This document shows, piece by piece, positions 17,823 to 26,364 of a DNA stretch of 64,000 bases. Each line of letters begins with the position of its first letter. Positions within the stretch are counted from its first letter, which is position 1. The notes below the pieces were generated by a model. The model did not search any database. It worked only from the letters and a program-made list of their open reading frames with translations, and was not told where the DNA came from. Origin of the DNA: Cystobacter ferrugineus (lineage in GTDB: Bacteria > Myxococcota > Myxococcia > Myxococcales > Myxococcaceae). The translations under genes were made by a program, and so were the position numbers. Location: the NCBI RefSeq assembly GCF_001887355.1, contig NZ_MPIN01000003.1:686278-750277 (forward strand). The letters run 5' to 3'.

Positions 17823-20800
17823 GTGGGGTGGCTGCTGAACGTGGTCGTGTCGGAGTCATTGAGCGCGGCGGATCCAGCCAAGGCGATGGAGACGGGAGCG
17901 CAGTCGATCGCCGCCAGTGAGTCCGCGTTCCAGAAGTTCTGGAACGCGGTGAGTCCCTACGTGCCCTGGGTGCTGTTGCTGCTGGGCCTGGCGCTCGCCG
18001 TGTTCGTCGGCTGGAGGCTCGTGAAGTGGTGGCGTGCCCGGCGCGCGGCCTCTCCGGCCGCCAGTGGCCCTCCGCCCATGGCCCCGCAGCGCCTGGTGCA
18101 GGTGCGGCGCACCTTCCTCAACGGCCTGCCGCTCGCCCATCGCGCCGCCGTGGTGGATCTGCCCACCGTGGTGGCGTTCGGCCCCGCGGGCAGCGGCAAG
18201 ACGAAGCTCATCGGCCTGGACGTGGACTGGCAGCGCCAGGCGCGCCAGTACCTGCCCAGCTACACGTCGGATCCGCTGCTGCAGATATACCTGGGCCCCG
18301 ACTGCGTGGTGCACGAGGTGTCGGCCCCGCTGCTCGAGGACGAGACGCTGCAAGCCCGCACCGCCCTGCGGCGCATGTGGGGCAAGTGCTTCAGCCACCG
18401 CCAGCAGGGGCTGGCCGTCATCGTCCTGGACGTGCGTTGGCTGTCGGATACCCCCCCCGACGAGCAGCGGCGCTTCGCCCAACTGCTGCGCGGCAAGCTC
18501 AACCTCATGTCCGAGGCCTGCCGCGGTCCGGTGGAGACGCGCCTGTGCCTGACGAACATGGACGGCCTGGAGGGCTTCGAGGACTTCGCCCGGCTGCTCA
18601 AGGCGCACGGCGTGGCGCTCGCCTTCGACATCCCCAAGCAGGGTGAGGAGGACGGGCTGTCCTCACTGCTGCGCAGCCAGGAGCAGTACCTGGCCCTGGG
18701 CCTCACGTCGCTGCCCGTGGACGCCTTCGAGCGGCTCGAGCGCTTCTACTCGCAAGGCGGGCGCTCGTTCTCGGGGCTCGGCCGCTTCGTCACCGCGCTG
18801 CTCGAGGGCGATACCCTCTCGTACAAGCCGCTGCTCTCGCGCGTCTATCTGTCCTCCCTGACGCCCGAGGCGCGCGCCAGTGGCACGCTGTCCGTGGTGG
18901 CCGAGGAGGGCGCCAACGACTCGATGCGCAAGCTGTACCTGCGCACCCACCTGCGCCGCGCCGCCGGCATCGCCGCGCTGTTCTGTCTGCCCGTGCTGGC
19001 CGCCTACGCGAACTTCTTCCTGTTGCTGGACGAGGCCCAGGACGAAGTGGCGGTGCTCGAGGAGACGGTGACGCAACTGCGCGAGCAGGGGCTGGAGGGC
19101 AGGGGAGAGGTCGTCGAGGTTCAGGTCAACAAAGCCGCCGAGGCGCTCCTGGAGCTCAAGCGCGCCGAGCGCTGGTGGCCTCCCCTGGAGACCAGCTTCC
19201 CCGACGAGACGCTGGAGCTGCGCCAGCGCCTGGCCAGTGGCATCCGCGAAATCCATCTGCGGCCCGCGCTCGAGCGCTGCCGCAAGCAGCCCCAGGCCTG
19301 CCGGCCCGAGCAGGTCGTCTACCTGCTGGCCACCCTCCACGCCTCGAATGAGGACGGTCTGGGCACGTTCGTGAAGTCCAATCTCTCGAAGGGCTCGCGC
19401 CGGTTCGGCTCCAAGTCCGCCGCGCCGGATACCCTGTCCGGTGAGTCCCACCGCACGTGGATCTCCGCGCTCGACCTGAGCGAGCCGCTGATCGCCACCT
19501 ACATCATCTCCAGTGACGAGCCCTGGGAGCGCACGCCGCCGTGCCCCCGTGACTCCAGGGTGCTGCTGTCCAACACCGAGGAGGTCTGGTCCTGCTGGCC
19601 CTTCGCGGAGCGCATCACCTTCGAGAGCCAGCTCAAGCCCTGGTTGGATCACCTCCGCTTCCTGCGCCGCTCCCTGGAGGCGGGCCCCCGGGGCATCGCC
19701 GAGTTCGATCTGCACCGCGAGGAGCGCGAGCGGCTGCTCGCGCAACTGGCCGACCTGGACGTCTACGCGTCCCTGCCCACGCTGCTCAACCTGTTCGATG
19801 CCTCCAAGGTGCAGGTCAACACGCGCTACTTCCAGGGCATCGAGACCACCGTCGACGTGCTCGAGTGGTTGCGCAACAACCGCGAGGCGCTCACGGCGGT
19901 GCTGCGCATGGAGGACGATGCGTACTCGGGGCTGCTCGCGGTGCGCAAGATGGGCGCCTCGGAGCTGCTCACCCGGGACGGGCTCTGGTTGCCGGGCAAC
20001 AACAAGGGCCCCTACCGCATCGAGCTGCTCCAGGAGTCCTTCGAGTTCGTTCCCGCCAAGCTCTCGCGGGATCTGCTCCAGAAGGAGCTCGACACCCAGG
20101 AGGCCAATGGTCAGCTCACCGTGAACGCCCAGGCCGCCGTGCGCCCGGGGGCGATGGTGCTCAGCCGCACCGCCTTCGAGACCGACTTGAAGCCCCTGGT
20201 GGATGACTTCACCCAGCGCATCAAGAACGCCCAGCTTCCCACGGACGAGGCCGCCCGGCGCTCCCAGTACGTGCAGAAGCGCGTGAATTCCTTCTCCCAG
20301 GGCTACCGCGACGGCCTGTTCCACACCGTGGACCAGTACCGCTTCAACGTCCCGCGCAAACAGCTCATCGACGAGCTGGGGCGGCTGTCCCAGCCCTCCT
20401 CCGGCCAGGTGGACATGCTGCGCGAGGTGGCCGAACGGGCCAACCTGGATCCCCTGGAGGGGCCCTACTACGAGCCGCTGCGCAACGCCGTGGCTCCCTT
20501 CCGCCCCGTCGTCCAGCTCATGGTGGCCGACAAGAGCGGCTTCTACGCCGCGCTCTCCCCCTATCAGGCGCTCGTGGCGCAGATGCGCGACGAGCTGGAT
20601 GCCGGAGCCAAGGCCAAGAGCGCCAAGGACGCGGCCGCCAAGGACGCACCGGCCTCCGACAAGGAGGAGGCGCCCGAGGAGGGCCCCCCGGCCGACGCCC
20701 AGTTGTCGGAGATGATCAGCCCGCTGGAGAAGGTCGCCCTCGCCATGCTGCTCGAGGAGGAGAGCTCCTACCTGCGCAAGGCCCAGGCGTGGCTGGACTC

Positions 20801-21596
20801 CCAGGGCATCACCGGCGAGTTGCGCCAGCCCTTCCTGGAGCCCTTCCTGAGGGTGCAGAAGCTGGGCAAGGAGGAGCTGGAGGGCACCCTGGCGCGGGAG
20901 TGGGAAGAAGCCTCGTCGCGCATGCTGCGGCCCCTGCTCTCGCGCTATCCCTTCAACCCCGACGCCAAGGAGGACGTGGATCCGAGCGAGCTCGAGGTGC
21001 TGCGCCGCAAGGATGGTGCTTTCTGGCACTTCGTGGAGCAGGTGTACTCGCGCGTGTGCGTGGAGCGGGGCACCCAATGGGCGCTGCGCGGCACCCTGCG
21101 TGACAAGCTGCAGCTACCCGAGTCGCTCCTGCCCACCCTCAGCCAGGTGGCGCGGCTGTCCAAGTTGCTCTGGGACGACGAGGGCCGTCCCCGGCCGCTC
21201 ATGCTCAAGGTTCAGCCCCAGCCCCTGCCACCCCCGCCGCTGCCCGGGGTGTTCGTCACCATGTCGTCCCTCAAGTGCGGCAAGACGACCGCCTACGGCT
21301 TCAACCAGAGCCCCTCCTGGCAGGACTTCCCGCTCAACTGGTGGGATCAGCAGGTGTCCTCCATCGTGTTGGAGCTGCGCTCGCCCTCGCGCGACGATCC
21401 CAAGTTCTTGTCCCTGCCCTGGAATCGCTCTATCTGGAGCTGCTTCCGTCTCTTCGAGGAAGCCCTGGTGACGACCGACCAGCGCCGCCAGTGGAGCCTG
21501 GTCCTGCAGGGGAACAACGTGAACAAGCGGGGAGTGGACATCAGCTTCGGCCTCAAGGGAGACCCCTGGGTGCCGTTCCGGGAAGTGCCGCGATGA
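17823..21596 (+). CDS. tssM: T6SS membrane complex protein TssM (IcmF/PdpB-like)
   Basis: It starts at GTG, 3 bp after the preceding stop. The 1,257-residue protein has the TssM plan: an N-terminal transmembrane helix (residues about 47-67), a cytoplasmic NTPase-like domain with an intact Walker A (FGPAGSGKTKL, near residue 120), another hydrophobic segment near 379-402, and a long periplasmic part with a beta-rich C-terminal domain that contacts TssJ. An Ala/Lys/Asp/Glu-rich spacer (near residues 925-960) interrupts the periplasmic region. It overlaps tssJ by 4 bp. Confidence 0.93.
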   Translation: MGWLLNVVVSESLSAADPAKAMETGAQSIAASESAFQKFWNAVSPYVPWVLLLLGLALAVFVGWRLVKWWRARRAASPAASGPPPMAPQRLVQVRRTFLNGLPLAHRAAVVDLPTVVAFGPAGSGKTKLIGLDVDWQRQARQYLPSYTSDPLLQIYLGPDCVVHEVSAPLLEDETLQARTALRRMWGKCFSHRQQGLAVIVLDVRWLSDTPPDEQRRFAQLLRGKLNLMSEACRGPVETRLCLTNMDGLEGFEDFARLLKAHGVALAFDIPKQGEEDGLSSLLRSQEQYLALGLTSLPVDAFERLERFYSQGGRSFSGLGRFVTALLEGDTLSYKPLLSRVYLSSLTPEARASGTLSVVAEEGANDSMRKLYLRTHLRRAAGIAALFCLPVLAAYANFFLLLDEAQDEVAVLEETVTQLREQGLEGRGEVVEVQVNKAAEALLELKRAERWWPPLETSFPDETLELRQRLASGIREIHLRPALERCRKQPQACRPEQVVYLLATLHASNEDGLGTFVKSNLSKGSRRFGSKSAAPDTLSGESHRTWISALDLSEPLIATYIISSDEPWERTPPCPRDSRVLLSNTEEVWSCWPFAERITFESQLKPWLDHLRFLRRSLEAGPRGIAEFDLHREERERLLAQLADLDVYASLPTLLNLFDASKVQVNTRYFQGIETTVDVLEWLRNNREALTAVLRMEDDAYSGLLAVRKMGASELLTRDGLWLPGNNKGPYRIELLQESFEFVPAKLSRDLLQKELDTQEANGQLTVNAQAAVRPGAMVLSRTAFETDLKPLVDDFTQRIKNAQLPTDEAARRSQYVQKRVNSFSQGYRDGLFHTVDQYRFNVPRKQLIDELGRLSQPSSGQVDMLREVAERANLDPLEGPYYEPLRNAVAPFRPVVQLMVADKSGFYAALSPYQALVAQMRDELDAGAKAKSAKDAAAKDAPASDKEEAPEEGPPADAQLSEMISPLEKVALAMLLEEESSYLRKAQAWLDSQGITGELRQPFLEPFLRVQKLGKEELEGTLAREWEEASSRMLRPLLSRYPFNPDAKEDVDPSELEVLRRKDGAFWHFVEQVYSRVCVERGTQWALRGTLRDKLQLPESLLPTLSQVARLSKLLWDDEGRPRPLMLKVQPQPLPPPPLPGVFVTMSSLKCGKTTAYGFNQSPSWQDFPLNWWDQQVSSIVLELRSPSRDDPKFLSLPWNRSIWSCFRLFEEALVTTDQRRQWSLVLQGNNVNKRGVDISFGLKGDPWVPFREVPR

Positions 21597-22123
21597 GCGC
21601 GTGTGGACGCGCCTGCCTGGGCCTGCTGGCGCTCGTGCTGGGGGCTTGTGGGCCGAGTCAGATCAACATCGCCGTGAAGTCGCCCGTGGGCACCAACATG
21701 GGCCGGCCCCTGTACATGCTCGTGCGGCAGGTGGACCCCAAGCAGTACGCCAACGAGGCGTACTCGGAAGTCGCCGCCCGCGTGGGTGTTCCGGACACCA
21801 CCGTGTTGCAGACGGCCGTCATCTACCCGGGCACCATCCAGCGCTTCCAGGTGAAGGCGCCCAAGGAGGGCTCGGTGGCGCTCTCCTTCCTCTTCACCGC
21901 GCCGGACGGCAACTGGCAGGTGCTGCTCAGCCCGCCGCTGGCGAGCGCGGTGGACGTGGAGCTGGCCACGAGCCGCATCCTGCGCGACACCATTCCCCAG
22001 GGTCCCTCCCTGGACGAGCCCCCCGCGGCCCCCGAGGGCGCTCCGGAATTCAAACCGCCGGAAGCCCCCAAGGCGCCGGAAGCCCCCAAGCTGCCCGAAG
22101 CGCCCAAGCTCGGCGGCAAGTAG
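21593..22123 (+). CDS. tssJ: T6SS outer-membrane lipoprotein TssJ
   Basis: Starting at ATG 21593, the 176-residue protein has a short lipoprotein signal with the lipobox LGAC, then a TssJ-like beta-sandwich (GRPLYMLVRQVD, FQVKAPKEGSVALSFLFTAP, GNWQVLLSP). The last 40 residues are a Pro/Glu/Ala/Lys-rich repetitive tail (KAPEAPKLPEAPK) not usual for TssJ, which could span the periplasm or contact peptidoglycan. TssJ anchors TssM to the outer membrane. It is the last gene of the (+) operon, and the convergent gene ends 2 bp beyond. Confidence 0.88.
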   Translation: MSACGRACLGLLALVLGACGPSQINIAVKSPVGTNMGRPLYMLVRQVDPKQYANEAYSEVAARVGVPDTTVLQTAVIYPGTIQRFQVKAPKEGSVALSFLFTAPDGNWQVLLSPPLASAVDVELATSRILRDTIPQGPSLDEPPAAPEGAPEFKPPEAPKAPEAPKLPEAPKLGGK

Positions 22124-22124
22124 C

Positions 22125-24092
22125 TCAGCCCGTCAGCTCGAGCACCCGGGCCTCGGTCCTCCCCATCACCGAGTCCACCTGGGTGCGGGCCCGCTCCACC
22201 ACTGGCGCAAAGGGGTTGTTGTCGCGCAGCGAGGCTTCCAGCGTGTCCAGCGGCACGAGCAGCCGCTCCTTCGTCGAGTCCACCTGGCCCAGCATTCCGT
22301 CGAGCTGTGCGGCCGCGGGATCTCCCACGCTTCCGGCCCGCTGGGTGAAGGCGCCGAGCACCTGATCCACCTGCTGGGTCACCTCGGCCTCGAGGCGCTC
22401 GAGCCCCTCGCGAGCCCGGGCGAGCGCCGAGTCCACCGCGCCGCCGATCGCATCCAGGCCGGAGCGCACCCGCTCCTGGGCGGCGGCGAGCTGCTGCTCG
22501 AGCTGGGCCTCCACCGCCGCCACCTGATCGGCCGCCGCCTGGACTCCGTCCGCGAGCGCCTGCTGGAGCGTCGCGAGCTGCTCGCCCACCAACTGCTGGA
22601 GGGACTCCACGCGCGCGGCCACCTGGGCCAGCAGCGTCTCCACCTGGCTCACCACCTGATCGCGCGCGGTGGCGATCCGCTGCGTCATCTGCTCCACCAA
22701 CTGCTCGGCCTGGGCAACGGCCTGATCAATGCCGCTCTGGACCGACTCGGTCAGGGATTGGATCTGCTGCAGGAGCTGCTCCTGCATCGTCTGCACCTGC
22801 TGCACCGCCTGCGCCTGGATCTGCTCCACCTGGGAGATGACCTGATCCTGCACCGTGGTCATCTGCTGGCCCACTTGAGCGGTGAGGGTGCCGAGCTGCG
22901 TGGAGATCTGCGTCACCACCTGTTTGATGGCCTGGACGGCCGGGTCCACCAGCGGCTTGGGGAGATCCGCCGCGGGGATGGCCTCCAACATCTGCACCGC
23001 CCGGGACAGCAGGGACTCCAGCGTGCCCACCAGCGTCTTGAACAGCGTCTGGAGCTGCTCGAGCTTCTCGGGCAGGGCGGTGAAGATGGCCTGGATCTGC
23101 GTCTCCAACTGCTCGAGCGTGTCCGTCAGCCCGTCGAACACCTTGAAGGCGGAGTCGATCGCCAGGCGCGCCGGGGCCTGGATGGACTCGAAGGTGGTGC
23201 GCGCCGTGTTCATCAGCGCGTCGATGGCGCCGACGCCCTGGGTGATGAGCGCGTCGATCTGCTCGCCCATCTGCTGGAGGAACTGCTCCGCCCCCTCGAG
23301 CTGCTGGCTCAGCGAGCGCACCGGCGCGCCCAGTGTCTGATCCAACGTGTCGAGCATCTGCCCGAGTTGTTGGCTCCCCGCCTGGAGGGCGGCACCGACG
23401 GTGGTTTCCAGCGTCTGGAGCACCTGATCCGCCGCCTGGGTGGCGCCTTGCACCTGGGTGCGCAGCGGCTGGAGTCCGGAGCGCAGTTGCTCCACCTGGC
23501 GCCGCACGCTGTCCTTCGAGGACTCGCTCGTGGATTGGATCTCCCCGTGAAGTTGCTCCAGGGCCGGGAGGACCGGGGCGAGCACCGCGTCGAGCGCGGC
23601 GAGCAACCGCTGGACCTCCGCGTCCACGGAGTCGCGCGTGCGCGTCACCTGACCGGACACCGAGTCCGCCGTGGTCGCGATTTGGGAGTGGGCCCCTTGG
23701 AGGTGCGACTCCGTCTCGCCGCCCGTCGTGCGCAGCAACTCCTGGAGTTGTTGCTCCCGGGCCTCGAGTCCCTCCAGTTCCTGCTGGCGCTCCGCCTCGC
23801 TCCGGGCGGTGTCGGCGCGCACCGCCGCCTTGCGTTGCTGGAGGCGGGCCGTGCCCTCGCTCAAGAGCGTCTCGCGGCGTCTGGCGGTGTCTTCACCGAG
23901 CGACTCGAGCTGCTGGGCGAAGGAGTCCCGCGAGCCCTTCACCTGCTCCTCCAGGGCGTCACACCGCGAGGAGACCGAGGGCGTGAGCTCCTTCACCGAG
24001 TCGCGCACGCGCTCCCCGGAGCCATCGAGCCGCGCGCGCAGGCCCTGTACCTCGTCCGCCGTCTGGTCGAACCGCGTCCACAGCGCCTTCAC
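22125..24092 (-). CDS. Very long coiled-coil protein linked to second VgrG
   Basis: A 655-residue, almost wholly helical protein with heptad-like Gln/Leu/Val repeats (for example QVISQVEQIQAQAVQQVQTM and QVVSQVETLLAQVAARVESL). There is no signal peptide, membrane helix or enzymatic motif. The GTG start follows directly on the TGA of the preceding small ORF in the same frame, with GGAG 6 bp before the GTG. So either it is a coupled second cistron, or the two are one gene interrupted by a nonsense codon. It is the last gene of the (-) strand T6SS-like module. I infer a structural or cargo protein for the second spike. Confidence 0.6.
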   Translation of the reverse strand: MKALWTRFDQTADEVQGLRARLDGSGERVRDSVKELTPSVSSRCDALEEQVKGSRDSFAQQLESLGEDTARRRETLLSEGTARLQQRKAAVRADTARSEAERQQELEGLEAREQQLQELLRTTGGETESHLQGAHSQIATTADSVSGQVTRTRDSVDAEVQRLLAALDAVLAPVLPALEQLHGEIQSTSESSKDSVRRQVEQLRSGLQPLRTQVQGATQAADQVLQTLETTVGAALQAGSQQLGQMLDTLDQTLGAPVRSLSQQLEGAEQFLQQMGEQIDALITQGVGAIDALMNTARTTFESIQAPARLAIDSAFKVFDGLTDTLEQLETQIQAIFTALPEKLEQLQTLFKTLVGTLESLLSRAVQMLEAIPAADLPKPLVDPAVQAIKQVVTQISTQLGTLTAQVGQQMTTVQDQVISQVEQIQAQAVQQVQTMQEQLLQQIQSLTESVQSGIDQAVAQAEQLVEQMTQRIATARDQVVSQVETLLAQVAARVESLQQLVGEQLATLQQALADGVQAAADQVAAVEAQLEQQLAAAQERVRSGLDAIGGAVDSALARAREGLERLEAEVTQQVDQVLGAFTQRAGSVGDPAAAQLDGMLGQVDSTKERLLVPLDTLEASLRDNNPFAPVVERARTQVDSVMGRTEARVLELTG

Positions 24093-24317
24093 TCAGGGCT
24101 CCAGGTCCGCCAGCTCGGCGTCCAACGATTCGATCTTCCCCGTCAGCCCGCCGTCCACCGAGGACACCTCGGGCCGCAGGGAGGCCAGGGTCTGCTCGAG
24201 CTTGCCCGACAGGGAGTCCACGCCGCCGCGCAAGGGCGTCAGGCGGGTCACCACGCCCGTGCTGAAGGACTCCAGTTGTCCGCGAAGCTCCGCGATTTTC
24301 GCGCTCAGTTCCCGCAT
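24093..24317 (-). CDS. Small helical protein upstream of and in frame with the coiled-coil gene
   Basis: A 74-residue ORF beginning MRELSAKIAELRGQLES and ending in LADLEP. Its heptad-like helical character resembles the following 655-residue ORF, with which it is perfectly in frame; only a single TGA separates them. It lies 28 bp downstream of the second vgrG-like gene. It may be a real small cistron, or the N-terminal part of one 730-residue protein broken by a point mutation. Confidence 0.5.
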   Translation of the reverse strand: MRELSAKIAELRGQLESFSTGVVTRLTPLRGGVDSLSGKLEQTLASLRPEVSSVDGGLTGKIESLDAELADLEP

Positions 24318-24345
24318 GGGTGTCCCCCATCCATCCGTTCGTTGC

Positions 24346-26277
24346 TCACCGCAGTTTCTTCAGCGACGCCTTGGCCGACTCGCTCGCCGCCGAGAGCTGA
24401 CCGGAGCTCTGGGACAGCTTCGAGGAGGCGCCCTGCATGCCACTCCTGGCCGCCGCCACCTTGGCACCCACCTCCGCGCGGGCCGCCTTCATCGTCGCCT
24501 TCATCGCCGTCTGGGCGCTCTGCATCTTCGCACGCGAGGCAGCCATGGCGCCCTGGAAGGCGGCCGACGTCTGTCCGAGCGAATCGCCCACCGCCGCCGA
24601 GAGGTCTCCCTTGGCGGCCTCCACCTGGGGGGTGACGTCGTAGGTGGGCGTGGGCGTCTTCGAGGCCTCGGTCTCCTTCACCTGGATGAAGAGGTTGCCC
24701 TCTCCCATGCGGATGACCTGGGTGTCGCCCCCCGAGGTGCGAAACATGCGCCACACGGGCTTGTCCTCCTGGAAGTCATGGGTGAGCGCCGTCTGGCTCG
24801 ACTTGCTCTCGCCCAGGAGGATCTGATCCCCCTGGCCGGACTGGGGCGTGCGCACGCCTTCCTTCCACGCCAGGAAGCGCAGCAACTCGGCGCGCTCGTG
24901 GTGCAGCGCCACCAGCACCCGGGTGCGCTTGTAGGGCGGGAAGAAGAACTGACCCGGCATGTGCGTGGGCTCGGCGGGCACGCTCACGGTCTTGTTCCAC
25001 AGGGGGACGGTCATCCGGTAGTCGGTGATCGAGGTCTTCTCGTCCTCGACGATGAGGTAGCGCCGATCCTCGGGCTCGCCGCCCGGACTGTGCACCAGGC
25101 CCTCGACGTGGATGGGATAGCGGGGGACGCGATAGGCGGGCAGGGCGACGGCCGCCTCGGAAGAGGACTCCAGCCGGAGCGACATCCTCACCGCGTACGG
25201 GGCCCGGAAGTCCTGCTGCTGCTCGTAGGGGCCCGCGCCCTCGGCATGGGCCTCGAAGTCCAGCTCCGCCACCCGCATGTCCTCGTCGAGCCCCGTCAGG
25301 GACGCGGGCCAGAGCGAGCCCTCCAACCGCAGCAGCGCGCCAGGGAAGACATCCACCGTGGGATAGCGCTTGAAGGCCACCTGGAGCTGGCGCTGGTGGA
25401 GCTTCAGGCGGGTCTTCTCCAGCTTCTCGCGATCATCGGCCCGGTTGGCGAGCGGGGTGCGCACCAGCACGTCGTGGAACGTGCCCTGGACGGCCTGGGG
25501 TTGATCGATCGGCGTGGTGGTGGGGCCCTGGGCCACGGCGTTGAGCACCCGCGCTCCGTGGCGGATGGGCGGCGGCAGGAGCACCCGCGTGCGGTGGACC
25601 CGGAGCGGACCGAGCGGCGCCGCCTGTCCCGAGGACGGCTTGCTGTCGGCGAAGAGGTACTCGTTCTTCTGGCTGTCGTAGCTGAAGACGCCCTGGTGCG
25701 CGTCCACGTACCAGCAGACGTAGTCGTAGAAGCTGACCCCCGGCTCATCCGCGCCCAGGGCCAGGCAGATCATCGGCAGCTTGCGCTTGAGCTCCGTCCA
25801 GTCGAGCGCGAGCTGGAGGCTGGCCTTGTGCGCCTCGAGCAGCTCCTTCATGGAGGTGTTGGTGTGCAGCTCGATGGGGCGGTGCTGCCGCCAGAGCACC
25901 TGGGCGGCGTCGGCGAACTCGAGCGTGTAGCGGCGGAAGACGCGCTCGGCGCCCTGGACGGTGCCGTGCTCCTCCGCCACCAGGCGGCGGCTGCGCACCA
26001 GTCCCTTCAGGACGAGCGGCGCGGGAGGCGAGGTGAGTTCGGGATCCTCGGCGGCGATGGAGACGCGCACCTGGATGAGCTCCGGCTTCTGGAAGGCGAT
26101 GAAGAGGGGCGCGTCCTGCTTCTCCAGCGAGGTCCAGAACGTCACCGCCGCGGTGAAGCCATGCGAGGCAAGCTGCACCGACAGGTGTTTGATCTGCCCG
26201 CCGGGAATGGAGAAGGAGGTGCCGCCCGCCGTGAGTGACAACTCCAGCCGGAGATCGTCGTGAAATGTCTTACCCAC
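24346..26277 (-). CDS. VgrG-like T6SS spike protein, second copy, with helical C-terminal extension
   Basis: I chose GTG 26277 because GGGAGG lies 6 bp upstream and the N-terminus (VGKTFHDDLRLELSLTAGG) then lines up with the start of the first VgrG-like protein. The 643 residues share its motifs: FADAAQVLWRQHRP, SFYDYVCWYVDAHQGVF, PGQFFFPPYKRTRVLVAL. After the shared end (NLFIQVKE) there is an extra tail of about 100 residues, rich in Ala, Ser, Lys and Met and predicted to be helical (SRAKMQSAQTAMKATMKAA). This replaces the beta-helix that follows copy 1. The two helical ORFs downstream may bind this tail. Confidence 0.75.
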   Translation of the reverse strand: MGKTFHDDLRLELSLTAGGTSFSIPGGQIKHLSVQLASHGFTAAVTFWTSLEKQDAPLFIAFQKPELIQVRVSIAAEDPELTSPPAPLVLKGLVRSRRLVAEEHGTVQGAERVFRRYTLEFADAAQVLWRQHRPIELHTNTSMKELLEAHKASLQLALDWTELKRKLPMICLALGADEPGVSFYDYVCWYVDAHQGVFSYDSQKNEYLFADSKPSSGQAAPLGPLRVHRTRVLLPPPIRHGARVLNAVAQGPTTTPIDQPQAVQGTFHDVLVRTPLANRADDREKLEKTRLKLHQRQLQVAFKRYPTVDVFPGALLRLEGSLWPASLTGLDEDMRVAELDFEAHAEGAGPYEQQQDFRAPYAVRMSLRLESSSEAAVALPAYRVPRYPIHVEGLVHSPGGEPEDRRYLIVEDEKTSITDYRMTVPLWNKTVSVPAEPTHMPGQFFFPPYKRTRVLVALHHERAELLRFLAWKEGVRTPQSGQGDQILLGESKSSQTALTHDFQEDKPVWRMFRTSGGDTQVIRMGEGNLFIQVKETEASKTPTPTYDVTPQVEAAKGDLSAAVGDSLGQTSAAFQGAMAASRAKMQSAQTAMKATMKAARAEVGAKVAAARSGMQGASSKLSQSSGQLSAASESAKASLKKLR

Positions 26278-26364
26278 CGGCGGTCCTCCCTGTCGCGTCC
26301 GGACGCGCCGTTCATCATCGCACATCCCCTCGGTCCGTGCGCCAGTCCCACGCGCGGAGCGAGC

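Noticed and set aside
24090-24095. Selenocysteine or read-through reading of the in-frame TGA
   Set aside because: No stem-loop of the SECIS type was seen after the codon and a coiled coil has no use for selenocysteine; nonsense mutation or reinitiation is simpler.
22758-24635. Long plus-strand frame opposite the coiled-coil genes
   Set aside because: It mirrors the repetitive heptad DNA of the minus strand (runs of His, Leu, Arg) and has no plausible start region.
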